DNA of 64,000 bases, taken from the NCBI GenBank assembly GCA_947500525.1, contig CANMSH010000003.1, positions 1 to 64,000 of the forward strand. The letters are read 5' to 3'. Positions 56,711 to 64,000 of this stretch are shown one piece after another. The first letter of the stretch is position 1; every line of letters starts with the position of its first letter. The notes beneath the pieces are model-generated. The model had not been told where the DNA came from, made no database searches, and saw only the letters and a program-made list of their open reading frames with translations. This DNA is from an uncultured Flavobacteriaceae bacterium. GTDB lineage: Bacteria > Bacteroidota > Bacteroidia > Flavobacteriales > Flavobacteriaceae. The translations under genes were made by a program, and so were the position numbers.

Positions 56711-56735
56711 AATACATCCTCAGGATGTATTTTTT
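56711..56735 (+). terminator. Hairpin inside the tRNA duplication
   Basis: 9-bp perfect stem AATACATCC / GGATGTATT with loop TCA, then a T run. It looks like a Rho-independent terminator with no gene directly before it; it may be a leftover of the inserted or lost DNA. Confidence 0.6.
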
Positions 56736-56741
56736 ACACTT

Positions 56742-56806
56742 GGTCCGGTTCGAGCCCAAGAGGGGGAGCAAAATACAAATCCAGTCGAAAGACTGGATTT
56801 TTTTTT
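56742..56806 (+). repeat. Partial duplicate of tRNA-Asn 3' end plus terminator (att-like direct repeat)
   Basis: 56742-56769 repeats the tRNA-Asn 3' part 56594-56623 (GGTCC, GGTTCGAGCCCAAGAGG, GGGAGC) with only two bases (TT) missing. The following hairpin (56778-56806) repeats the copy 1 terminator with one base change that improves the stem (G to A). The total repeat is about 65 bp, offset 148 bp. There is no 5' half, so it is not a working tRNA. Duplicated tRNA 3' ends are the usual trace of integrative elements. Confidence 0.7.
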
Positions 56807-56913
56807 ACCTTTATTTCTATTCTTTCTCATGAATTAATTCAAACTATTATATCCAGCTTATTTTTATATCTTTACTTCTTCTGTTTCAAAACACAATTTT
56901 TAAAAGTAAACTT

Positions 56914-57936
56914 ATGAAAACCAAATTCCTTTTTCCAAAAACGCTTATAGCCTTCGCATTACTTATATTGATCATGTCTTGTAAAAATGACGCTAAAAAC
57001 AACACTAAAGATACTGCGTTGAACGATTCTACTGCTATGGCCGAAGTTACGCCAGATTTTCAAATTTCTTTAGCGCAATGGTCACTTCACAAATCGTTTT
57101 TTGGAGAACTTAAAAGTTGGGAATGGTTTCGTAAAACAATAGAAGAAAATCCCGATTCATTACTACAAGGAAAACTACATCCAGATGATTTCCCTTCAAT
57201 TGCAGCAGGATATGGTGTGCAGTCTATAGAATTGGTAAATACGTTCTATTTCAGTAAAGCCAACGACATGGAGTATTGGGCTAGTTTTAAGAAGAAATGT
57301 GATGACGCTGGTGTGTCTGTTGGTCTTATTATGTGCGATAGACTTGGTGATTTAGGGCACGCTGATGATGATACTCGTCAAGCTGCTGTCGCAAATCATC
57401 ATAATTGGGTGGATATTGCAAAGTTATTAGGGGCTCATTCAATTCGTGTGAATGCTGCAGGAAAAGGTACAGCTGAAGAAGTTGCTAAAAATGCCGTAGA
57501 CGGCCTATCAAAATTAGGAACTTATGGAGCTTCAAAAGGAATTAATATTATCGTTGAAAATCATGGTGGTTATTCATCAAATGGAAAATGGCTTGCGGGC
57601 GTTATGGAAAAAGTTAACATGGAAAATGTAGGTACCTTACCTGACTTTGGTAACTTTTGTATTGAGCGTAGTACAGATGGTTGTGCCAACGAATATGACC
57701 GTTATGAAGGAATGACTGAACTCATGCCTTTTGCCAAAGGCGTAAGTGCCAAATCTCATAAGTTTGATGCTGACGGAAATGAGGTGAACTCAGACTTTCT
57801 AAAAATAATGAAAATCGTTAAAGCTTCGGGTTTTAAAGGTCACGTAGGCATTGAATATGAAGGTAATGAGCTTTCAGAAGATGAAGGAATTAAAGCGACG
57901 AAAGTTTTGTTAGAAAAAGTGTTTAAAGAACTCTAG
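56914..57936 (+). CDS. Lipoprotein with sugar-phosphate isomerase/epimerase (AP-endonuclease-like TIM barrel) domain
   Basis: The 340-residue protein has a lipoprotein signal (ILIMSC, Cys at about 23), then an acidic spacer and an xylose-isomerase-like TIM barrel. FQISLAQWSLHKSFF is strand 1, VQSIELVNTFYF follows, and then come SIRVNAAGKG, INIIVENHGGYSSNG (Glu and His metal ligands), VGTLPDFGNFCI, GVSAKSHKFDADGN and GHVGIEYEGNELSE. Conserved Glu, Asp and His metal-binding positions appear present, so it may isomerise or epimerise a sugar in the periplasm or at the outer membrane. The substrate is unknown. Confidence 0.82.
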   Translation: MKTKFLFPKTLIAFALLILIMSCKNDAKNNTKDTALNDSTAMAEVTPDFQISLAQWSLHKSFFGELKSWEWFRKTIEENPDSLLQGKLHPDDFPSIAAGYGVQSIELVNTFYFSKANDMEYWASFKKKCDDAGVSVGLIMCDRLGDLGHADDDTRQAAVANHHNWVDIAKLLGAHSIRVNAAGKGTAEEVAKNAVDGLSKLGTYGASKGINIIVENHGGYSSNGKWLAGVMEKVNMENVGTLPDFGNFCIERSTDGCANEYDRYEGMTELMPFAKGVSAKSHKFDADGNEVNSDFLKIMKIVKASGFKGHVGIEYEGNELSEDEGIKATKVLLEKVFKEL

Positions 57937-58292
57937 AAAATCTATCAACTCATCCAGTTAAGACATAAACACTTTCTCCATTTTTAAGCCATCCTTGCGA
58001 AGCAATCATGCTTATGTTTTGAGGTTTTACCGTAATTTAGACATGTAATTACCATAACCTCAATTACTTAAATTAGGTATCTTTACGGTAACGATGATCG
58101 GGTTGTATCCATACACTATATAACCGTTCATCGACAAATGGTATTGCTTTATCGATACAAGATCATCTTTAGTCGAATGAAGTAACTATTTCATAATATT
58201 CTAAATAATTTAGACAATTATTAGCGTTAATTATTGAAGTTTCAATTTTTAATTTGCTGATATTCAATAAAATTAATCAATCTAAAAGATAA
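57937..58292. other. Intergenic region without recognised gene
   Basis: 356 bp, AT-rich, holds no convincing reading frame. There is no clear TAnnTTTG promoter, although the downstream H-NOX operon must start here. Small inverted repeats (e.g. around 58080-58095, TATCTTTACGGTAACGATG) are visible, but none forms a terminator with a T run. Confidence 0.5.
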
Positions 58293-58832
58293 ATGAAAGG
58301 TATTGTATTTACGGAATTCTTAGATTTAGTAGAAACTAAATTTGGTTTAGAAATGGTTGATACCATTATTAGTGCGTCAGATTTAGATTCTAATGGTATT
58401 TATACTTCTATTGGAACCTACAAGTTTTCAGAAATGTTACAATTGTTGCAACATTTAAGTGCTAGAACTGATATTTCTATTGATAACTTATTGTTGGTTT
58501 ACGCCGAACATTTCTTTGGCGTGCTTGAAGATAGTTATCCTGGACTTTTAGCTACGTATTCAGATCCTATAGAAATGTTAGCCTCTATTGAAGACCATAT
58601 ACATGTAGAAGTTAGAAAAATTTATCCCGATGCTGAGTTACCCACGTTTAAGGTTATCGAAAAAACCGAGAATTCACTTATAATGATCTATAAATCTAGT
58701 CGTGCTATGCATCACTTTGGCTTAGGTTTAATGAACAAAACTTTTGAATATTTTAACAGCGTTGCAGTTATTGAACTAGAAAAAATAAAAGAAGACGGTA
58801 CGGAAGTGAAATTTATCGTCAACAAAAAATAA
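58293..58832 (+). CDS. H-NOX (heme NO-binding) sensor protein
   Basis: The 179-residue stand-alone H-NOX domain begins MKGIVFTEFLDLVETKFG. The proximal heme histidine lies in DHIHVEVRKIYPDAELP (His104). The heme-propionate motif YxSxR is intact: Tyr133-Lys-Ser135-Ser-Arg137. Such proteins bind nitric oxide at nanomolar levels and change the activity of a partner histidine kinase. The kinase gene starts in the overlap TAATG directly after, making one operon. It is a cytoplasmic, soluble protein. Confidence 0.93.
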   Translation: MKGIVFTEFLDLVETKFGLEMVDTIISASDLDSNGIYTSIGTYKFSEMLQLLQHLSARTDISIDNLLLVYAEHFFGVLEDSYPGLLATYSDPIEMLASIEDHIHVEVRKIYPDAELPTFKVIEKTENSLIMIYKSSRAMHHFGLGLMNKTFEYFNSVAVIELEKIKEDGTEVKFIVNKK

Positions 58833-60790
58833 TGAGTCAAGAACAAATTGACATATTACAACGGGCTTTAAAAAGAGAAAAAGCAGCTCGAAAAGCAGCT
58901 GAAAAAATTCTTGAGGATAAATCAAGGGATCTTTATGAAACTTCTTTAAAGCTTGAAAAACTTTTAGACGAGAAGTCATCACAATTACAAGGGATTTTTG
59001 AAAATATCGTAGACGCGTATGTTGTCATGGATTTAAGTGGTAATGTAATTAAATTTAACGATGCTGCAGAAACACTATTTGGATTTGATATACACAAACA
59101 ACCTTTAAATGTAGTAGACCTCATCTATAAAGAAGACTTTAAATATGCGATGGCTTCTTTTAATAAGTTAAAAAAATACGGGTTCTTCAAAAACTATGAA
59201 GCAAGAGTACTTACAAAATCGGGCAACCTAAAATGGGTGCATATCAACGCGAGTATTGTTTACGACAAAAATAAAGTTCCAATAGCAGCTCAAGGAATAG
59301 TGCGAGATATTTCTGCGCGTAAGGCTTCGGCCGAACGTCTTATAAAATCTGAAAGTAGATTATCATCTCTGATTTCTAACCTAGACAGCGGTGTTTTACT
59401 CGAAGATGAAGGCGGTAAAATAGTTCTTACCAATAAGAAGTTCTGTGAACTTTTCGAAATTTCTGTTGATCATGAAGAACTAAAGGGTGAAGATTACTCT
59501 AAAACAACAAAGAATAGTAAAGCCCTTTTCAAAAATGAAGACAAATTTACACGAAGAATTAGTGAAATTTTGGAAAAAAAAGAGACTGTTTTAGCTGACG
59601 AATTAATCATGAAAAACGGTACTGTTTTAGAACGAGATTTTATACCAATTTTAAAAGATAATATTTATCGAGGTCATTTATGGACCTATAAAGATGTAAC
59701 TTTAAATAGAACTTACAGAAAAAGTTTAGAAGCGCAAAAAGAAAAATATAGTAACATTATTGCCAATATGAACCTTGGTCTAATGGAAGTAAATACAGAG
59801 GACGAGATATTGATGGTGAACCAGAGTTTTATCGATATGTCTGGATATAGTGGAGATGAATTGGTTGGAAAAAAAGGAGGTGACGTTTTTCTTTCTGAGA
59901 AAGAAGAAGATAAAATTAAAAATGAAAACCGAAAACGACAAAAAGGTGCATCTAATTCTTATGAGTTAGAAGTCAAAAACAAATCTGGAGAATTGAAACA
60001 TTGGCTAATTAGTGGAGCTCCAAATTATAATTTGAAAGGAGATGTTATTGGTTCGATAGGTATTCATTTAGATATAACAGAAAAGAAGAAGTTAGAAATC
60101 CAAAAAGAAAAATTATTAAATCAACTTGAAAAGAGTAATGATGAACTTCATGAGTATGCTCATATCGTTTCTCACGATTTAAAATCGCCTCTTCGAAGTT
60201 TAAATGCATTGACATCATGGATCAAAGAAGATAATCTCGCGAACCTCGATGAAACTAGCTTACAGAACTTTGATCTTATTGAATCTACTCTAGAGAAAAT
60301 GGAAAAATTAATTTCCGATATTCTTGATTACTCAAGTTTAGAATCTCAAAAATCCAATGATGAATTCGTTGATCTAAATCGGGTAATTCAAAATCTTCTG
60401 GATATCATGTATATTCCCGAAAATATTTCAGTTACAGCCTTAAACGAATTGCCTAAAATAAAAGGAGAAGAAACAAAATTTCAACAATTGTTTCAAAATT
60501 TAATAGGTAACGCGATTAAGTTTAATGATAAAGAAAAAGGAACTATTGATATCTCTGTTGAGGATTGTAAATCTTTTTACCAATTTTCAGTAAGAGATAA
60601 TGGAATTGGTATTGAAAAGAAAAATCACAACAAAATATTCAAAATTTTCCATTCTTTAAATGATCACAAAGATTCATCCGGGATTGGTCTTTCCATAGTT
60701 AAGAAAATTGTTGATCTCTATAGTGGTGAAATTTGGATTGAATCAGAATTGAATAAAGGATCAACTTTTTATTTCACTTTAAAAAAATAA
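58832..60790 (+). CDS. H-NOX-associated PAS-domain sensor histidine kinase
   Basis: The 652-residue cytoplasmic kinase has no membrane helix. An N-terminal coiled coil (~1-50) is followed by PAS domains (IFENIVDAYVVMDLSGNVIKF; a second around 180-285; a third at ~300-420 with GSIGIHLDITEKKK). The HisKA domain has the phospho-histidine in HIVSHDLKSPLRSLNAL, and the HATPase has the N box (NLIGNAIKF), G1 (DNGIGIE) and G2 (SSGIGLSI). The fusion point with H-NOX is by overlap (TAATG). NO binding to H-NOX would be expected to inhibit the kinase, as in known systems; this is inferred. Confidence 0.92.
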   Translation: MSQEQIDILQRALKREKAARKAAEKILEDKSRDLYETSLKLEKLLDEKSSQLQGIFENIVDAYVVMDLSGNVIKFNDAAETLFGFDIHKQPLNVVDLIYKEDFKYAMASFNKLKKYGFFKNYEARVLTKSGNLKWVHINASIVYDKNKVPIAAQGIVRDISARKASAERLIKSESRLSSLISNLDSGVLLEDEGGKIVLTNKKFCELFEISVDHEELKGEDYSKTTKNSKALFKNEDKFTRRISEILEKKETVLADELIMKNGTVLERDFIPILKDNIYRGHLWTYKDVTLNRTYRKSLEAQKEKYSNIIANMNLGLMEVNTEDEILMVNQSFIDMSGYSGDELVGKKGGDVFLSEKEEDKIKNENRKRQKGASNSYELEVKNKSGELKHWLISGAPNYNLKGDVIGSIGIHLDITEKKKLEIQKEKLLNQLEKSNDELHEYAHIVSHDLKSPLRSLNALTSWIKEDNLANLDETSLQNFDLIESTLEKMEKLISDILDYSSLESQKSNDEFVDLNRVIQNLLDIMYIPENISVTALNELPKIKGEETKFQQLFQNLIGNAIKFNDKEKGTIDISVEDCKSFYQFSVRDNGIGIEKKNHNKIFKIFHSLNDHKDSSGIGLSIVKKIVDLYSGEIWIESELNKGSTFYFTLKK

Positions 60791-60794
60791 CTTC

Positions 60795-61112
60795 ATGGAG
60801 TCTCCTAACCTCTCATATATTAAGAACCTATCTGGAGGTGACATCCCTTTTGAAACGAAAGTAATTCGTATTTTAAAAGAAGAATTCGCCGAAGAAAAAA
60901 AGACCTATTATGAAAATTTAAAAAAGGGCGACCTAAAATTAACAGCTTCCAACGTACATAAATTAAAACATAAGCTTAGTATTTTGAGTCTAGAAAAAGG
61001 GTATCAAATTGCTGAGACTTTCGAAAATAACCTAAGAGAGAACAATACGGATCTTTCTAAAGAATTTGATACTATTTTGAACACTATTACTACCTATCTC
61101 AAACAGTTATAA
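60795..61112 (+). CDS. Histidine phosphotransfer (HPt) protein
   Basis: The 105-residue all-helical protein has an HPt-like pattern. His55 in SNVHKLKHKLSILSL fits the phospho-accepting AHxLK-type site, with a hydrophobic turn after it. The gene lies 4 bp after the kinase and 12 bp before the response regulator, so it relays phosphate between them. The histidine at 59 is an alternative. Confidence 0.85.
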   Translation: MESPNLSYIKNLSGGDIPFETKVIRILKEEFAEEKKTYYENLKKGDLKLTASNVHKLKHKLSILSLEKGYQIAETFENNLRENNTDLSKEFDTILNTITTYLKQL

Positions 61113-61124
61113 AACCACCCCACT

Positions 61125-61835
61125 ATGAATTGTATTATTATCGACGATGAGGCAACAGCTAGAGCTATCATTAAACAATTATGTACCAAAATTGATAATC
61201 TTGTTGTTCTTAATGAATTTGCTAATGCCATAGAAGCTATTAAGTTCTTAAATCAACATGAAGTTGATCTAATTTTTTTAGATATTCATATGCCCAGTTT
61301 TGATGGTTTTGACTTCATTCAAACTCTTAAGAACCCTCCGCGCATTGTGATGACATCTTCAGATCCTAATTTTGCCATAGAAGCCTTTGAATATGAATGC
61401 ATTGTTGATTATTTGATCAAACCTATCTTATTACCTCGTTTCGAAAAAGCTATACAAAAATCGAAATCATCAGCATTAAAACAACGTGTTTCTGGTATTT
61501 CAGAAACGAATGAGTCTGTTACCGAAAATGAACTTTATGTTAACATTGATAGACGCCTCATCAAAATAGATATTCCTAGTATTTATTTGATTGAAGCCAA
61601 AGGTGATTATATCTTGATAAAAACAGAAGATAAAAATTACATGGTCCATTCCACTCTAAAAAAAATTGAAGAGAAATTACCCATTACCCTGTTTTTAAAA
61701 GTACATAGGTCTTATATTATTAATGTTAAAAAAATAATCGACATCGAAGACAATAGTGTGCTCATAAATAGAGACGTAATACCTGTAAGTCGGTCTAATA
61801 GACCTGAATTAATGCAACGTCTTAATTTATTATAG
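61125..61835 (+). CDS. LytTR-family response regulator
   Basis: The 236-residue protein has a receiver domain 1-~120 with the acidic pair IIDDEA and phospho-Asp53 in LIFLDIHMP, TSSDPNF, and the lysine in YLIKPI. The C-terminal LytTR DNA-binding domain (~140-232) shows LIEAKGDYILIKT, FLKVHRSYIINVKKI and IPVSRSNRPELM. It would end the NO-responsive relay H-NOX, kinase, HPt, regulator and act on promoters, probably of attachment or biofilm genes. The targets are unknown; the secreted protein downstream is one candidate. Confidence 0.92.
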   Translation: MNCIIIDDEATARAIIKQLCTKIDNLVVLNEFANAIEAIKFLNQHEVDLIFLDIHMPSFDGFDFIQTLKNPPRIVMTSSDPNFAIEAFEYECIVDYLIKPILLPRFEKAIQKSKSSALKQRVSGISETNESVTENELYVNIDRRLIKIDIPSIYLIEAKGDYILIKTEDKNYMVHSTLKKIEEKLPITLFLKVHRSYIINVKKIIDIEDNSVLINRDVIPVSRSNRPELMQRLNLL

Positions 61836-61999
61836 ATTTTTGAGTGTTCAGTACCTTTCGTTTCATAACTTGTTACTTCTGTAACCTACCTATTACCAAT
61901 CTAAAGACATAAAACGACCACTCACCCTTACTATAGTTCTCCCCGTCCTTTAAAGCAATATTAAAAGTCTAATACTAGATAATTTTGTAAAAAAAAGTT

Positions 62000-64000
62000 A
62001 TGAAAAAGTATTTTAAGATTGTCTCAAAGCAGATTTTAAAAATTGTCATTGCTCTATTCACTTTAGGTCTTGGAGCCCAAGATTTACCTTTTAATTGTGA
62101 TTACAATGCTTATTTGTTCCAGCACAATAACGTCTACGCTATTGATTTGGCTTCAGGTAACTCTTATGCGGTTGCAACCGATGTAACACCTGGTAATATA
62201 AATGCCGCAGCCTATAATCCAGCAGATGGGTTTATTTGGGGTTCTCTATCTAGTCCTGCGAAATCTATCGTGAGAATTGGTAAAAATTTTGAAACAACTA
62301 CATATTATATTGATGAACTTCCAACGAACAACCGTTATGTTGGAGGCATTAGCTCAACAGGTATTTATCATCTCAAAGGAGGTGGAACAAGCTACTATAG
62401 AATTGATTTAAACCCTGATTCTCCTAACTATGGAAACTATATATCCACTCAACAACTGTCTAAAAATATTAGTATTCATGATTGGGCATTCAACGCCGTT
62501 GATGGTAATATATATACCGTTGAAAAAGGCACGAATTTATTATATAGAATTGTTCCAGAAACGGGCAATGTTGAAAGCTTAGGTGAAGTACCTATTTTAA
62601 CCGGCTTAAATTACACGTATGGAGCTGTTTATTTTGATGTAACTGGAAGTTTTTATGTATCGGCGAATCAAACAGGAACTGTATATAGAATAAGTAATGT
62701 TCAAGATATAAATGAATCTAGTTCAATAGCCTCAAATATATTTGCATTTGGGCCATCAAGCTCTAGTAACGATGGGGCACGTTGTCCGACGGCTCCGGTT
62801 CCTCAAGAAAATTGTAATAACGGAATTGATGATGACGGTGATGGATTGGTTGATTGTGATGACCCATCTTGTTCGGGTGTATCTTCTTGTCCGGTAATTG
62901 AGGCGCCTACAAGTGGAGGAAATAATGGTGGTTTAGAAAGTAATAATAGACTATCAGATCAGATAAATAAAAGAAATTTTAATCGCGTAAAAAGTAACTA
63001 CAAATTCGATGAAAGCAACGCCAAGAGAGTTGTAAGGTCTAGTTTATATGCTAAAAAAACATCAAAATCATCGATCAAAATAAAAGATTTTATTCCTATC
63101 GGTATTATTAATGAAGACTACATTGTAGAATCGTCCCCAATGGATCTATTAAACATAACAAATGCATCAGACGTGTATTCTGTTGACTATATGGACGCTG
63201 GAAATATTGTTGCTTCTATTTTGGCTTTAAAAACAGATGAAGGTGTTTACGAACACACAAAGTATATTTGTGATCGTCTCTTGGGAGCTGAATTAATATC
63301 AGTGTCAACGATAGAAATAAAAGGAAAAAGCTTCATTAAATCAATCATTAAAAACACGGACAACTCAATAGAATATGTTTTGAGCTTCTCGGCTAAAAGA
63401 ATAAATTCTGACAAAGAGTTTTCTATAGAAAGTCATTGGAATCTAGATAAATATACTGGTGATAAACAATTCTATAATTTTCAAATTTGGTCAAATTCAA
63501 TTGATGATTTATTACTATTAAGCACAAAAGTACTCGATCTGTTAGAAATTCAAAGTCCAATAGCTGACTATCAATTATCTAAGCCACCAACAGTTTTCGT
63601 AAAAAAAGGTAAATACGTGAATGGTGGATTAGAATTAGAAATAGTAAATACGAATGCTACACAAGAGATAGTGTTTGACGCGGGACTGAGAGAAACAGAA
63701 ACTAGCGCGATTGAATACGTAAGTTCTATAATTGATTTAGAACAAAAATACATCAGCACATTAAAATTAGAAACAGGTAACTTATTTGATATTGGTTTTA
63801 GAATTGGAGATGGTAAGGAAACTCCAGATGATCTATTTATGTCTGACGGTCCATGGGGAGTAGATGACGTAGCCGAGAGTACAGTAATACGAAATTACAC
63901 TATTGACAAAAATACAAGAACAACCAATGAACTTGATTTTCCTATTGAGAGAAATGTATCTCTAACAGCTGAGACTAAAGAGTATGTTTCTCTTTACAGA
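62000..64000 (+). CDS. Large secreted protein, 3' end outside the window
   Basis: An open frame runs from the ATG at 62000 to the window end (667 codons, no stop). It has a basic start and a hydrophobic signal segment (MKKYFKIVSKQILKIVIALF in part) that would be cleaved near GLGAQ. Residues ~28-260 look like a beta-propeller-type region (YAIDLASG, NIYTVEKGT, YGAVYFDVTGSFYVSANQTG). An acidic calcium-type motif GIDDDGDGLVDCDDPSC follows at about 275. The rest is a Lys/Ser-rich linker and further beta-rich sequence. In flavobacteria such proteins are usually exported by the type IX system, whose C-terminal signal would lie past the edge. The function is unknown. Confidence 0.75.
   Translation, partial: MKKYFKIVSKQILKIVIALFTLGLGAQDLPFNCDYNAYLFQHNNVYAIDLASGNSYAVATDVTPGNINAAAYNPADGFIWGSLSSPAKSIVRIGKNFETTTYYIDELPTNNRYVGGISSTGIYHLKGGGTSYYRIDLNPDSPNYGNYISTQQLSKNISIHDWAFNAVDGNIYTVEKGTNLLYRIVPETGNVESLGEVPILTGLNYTYGAVYFDVTGSFYVSANQTGTVYRISNVQDINESSSIASNIFAFGPSSSSNDGARCPTAPVPQENCNNGIDDDGDGLVDCDDPSCSGVSSCPVIEAPTSGGNNGGLESNNRLSDQINKRNFNRVKSNYKFDESNAKRVVRSSLYAKKTSKSSIKIKDFIPIGIINEDYIVESSPMDLLNITNASDVYSVDYMDAGNIVASILALKTDEGVYEHTKYICDRLLGAELISVSTIEIKGKSFIKSIIKNTDNSIEYVLSFSAKRINSDKEFSIESHWNLDKYTGDKQFYNFQIWSNSIDDLLLLSTKVLDLLEIQSPIADYQLSKPPTVFVKKGKYVNGGLELEIVNTNATQEIVFDAGLRETETSAIEYVSSIIDLEQKYISTLKLETGNLFDIGFRIGDGKETPDDLFMSDGPWGVDDVAESTVIRNYTIDKNTRTTNELDFPIERNVSLTAETKEYVSLYR

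Noticed and set aside
56669..56917. 82-codon frame after tRNA-Asn
   Set aside because: It runs through the duplicated tRNA 3' part and two terminators, and has no recognisable protein character.

Overview
The window comes from a member of the Bacteroidota, almost certainly a marine-type Flavobacteriaceae. Evidence seen: a complete gldK-gldL-gldM-gldN block (type IX secretion/gliding), an XrtF exosortase pair, OMPP1/FadL-like and TonB-dependent outer-membrane proteins, a low-GC sequence, weak Shine-Dalgarno signals, and several promoters of the Bacteroidota form TTG-N18..23-TAnnTTTG. The species cannot be named from this sequence alone.

Layout. Positions 1-8850 are accessory DNA. They begin with what looks like integron gene cassettes: a small ExbD-like lipoprotein, then a frameshifted repeat-plus-nuclease gene, each ending in an attC-like imperfect inverted repeat (367-575 and 2241-2371). 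The ends of the second cassette are complementary to each other as in an excised circle. Next is a 'mobile mystery' module. Its regulator (mystery protein A) lies behind three 18-bp palindromes spaced exactly 32 bp apart. Its Fic protein (mystery protein B) is fused in frame to the C-terminal half of a CHAT caspase-like protein. Then comes a compact bacteriocin-type locus (3949-8842): HlyD adaptor, C39-peptidase ABC exporter, small winged-helix regulator, two double-glycine-leader peptides rich in GxxxG motifs, and a CPBP membrane protein that is a plausible immunity factor. This locus is the best candidate for an undescribed system here.

Positions 8913-21973 are core genes: an ABC-F ATPase, a DUF983 protein, an FAD oxidoreductase, gldN/M/L/K (minus strand), a ureohydrolase-fold protein that has lost its metal ligands, topA, and an LpxR-like outer-membrane protein. 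Positions 22092-28616 carry miaB, a sigma-54 activator without a receiver domain, an LptE-like lipoprotein, a TPR-like protein, secG and groES-groEL. Positions 28704-36221 hold a metal-handling group (TonB receptor, HMA proteins, a heavy-metal-binding lipoprotein, a HYC_CC_PP protein), a type II NADH dehydrogenase and the exosortase F pair.

Positions 36280-44435 carry a GAF protein, a DinB-like protein, purH and the cell-shape operon mreB-mreC-mreD-PBP2-rodA. Then come rpsT, tRNA-Glu, proS, an RS-rich lipoprotein, a FadL-like porin, a UDG-fold glycosylase, an ECF sigma factor with a membrane partner, and odhB/odhA with an M23 peptidase between them. A tRNA-Asn follows whose 3' end and downstream terminator are duplicated 148 bp further on. 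The window ends with a lipoprotein TIM-barrel protein, an H-NOX / PAS-kinase / HPt / LytTR signalling operon, and a large secreted protein that runs off the right edge.

All calls rest on reading motifs, lengths and gene order. No database search or structure prediction was run.
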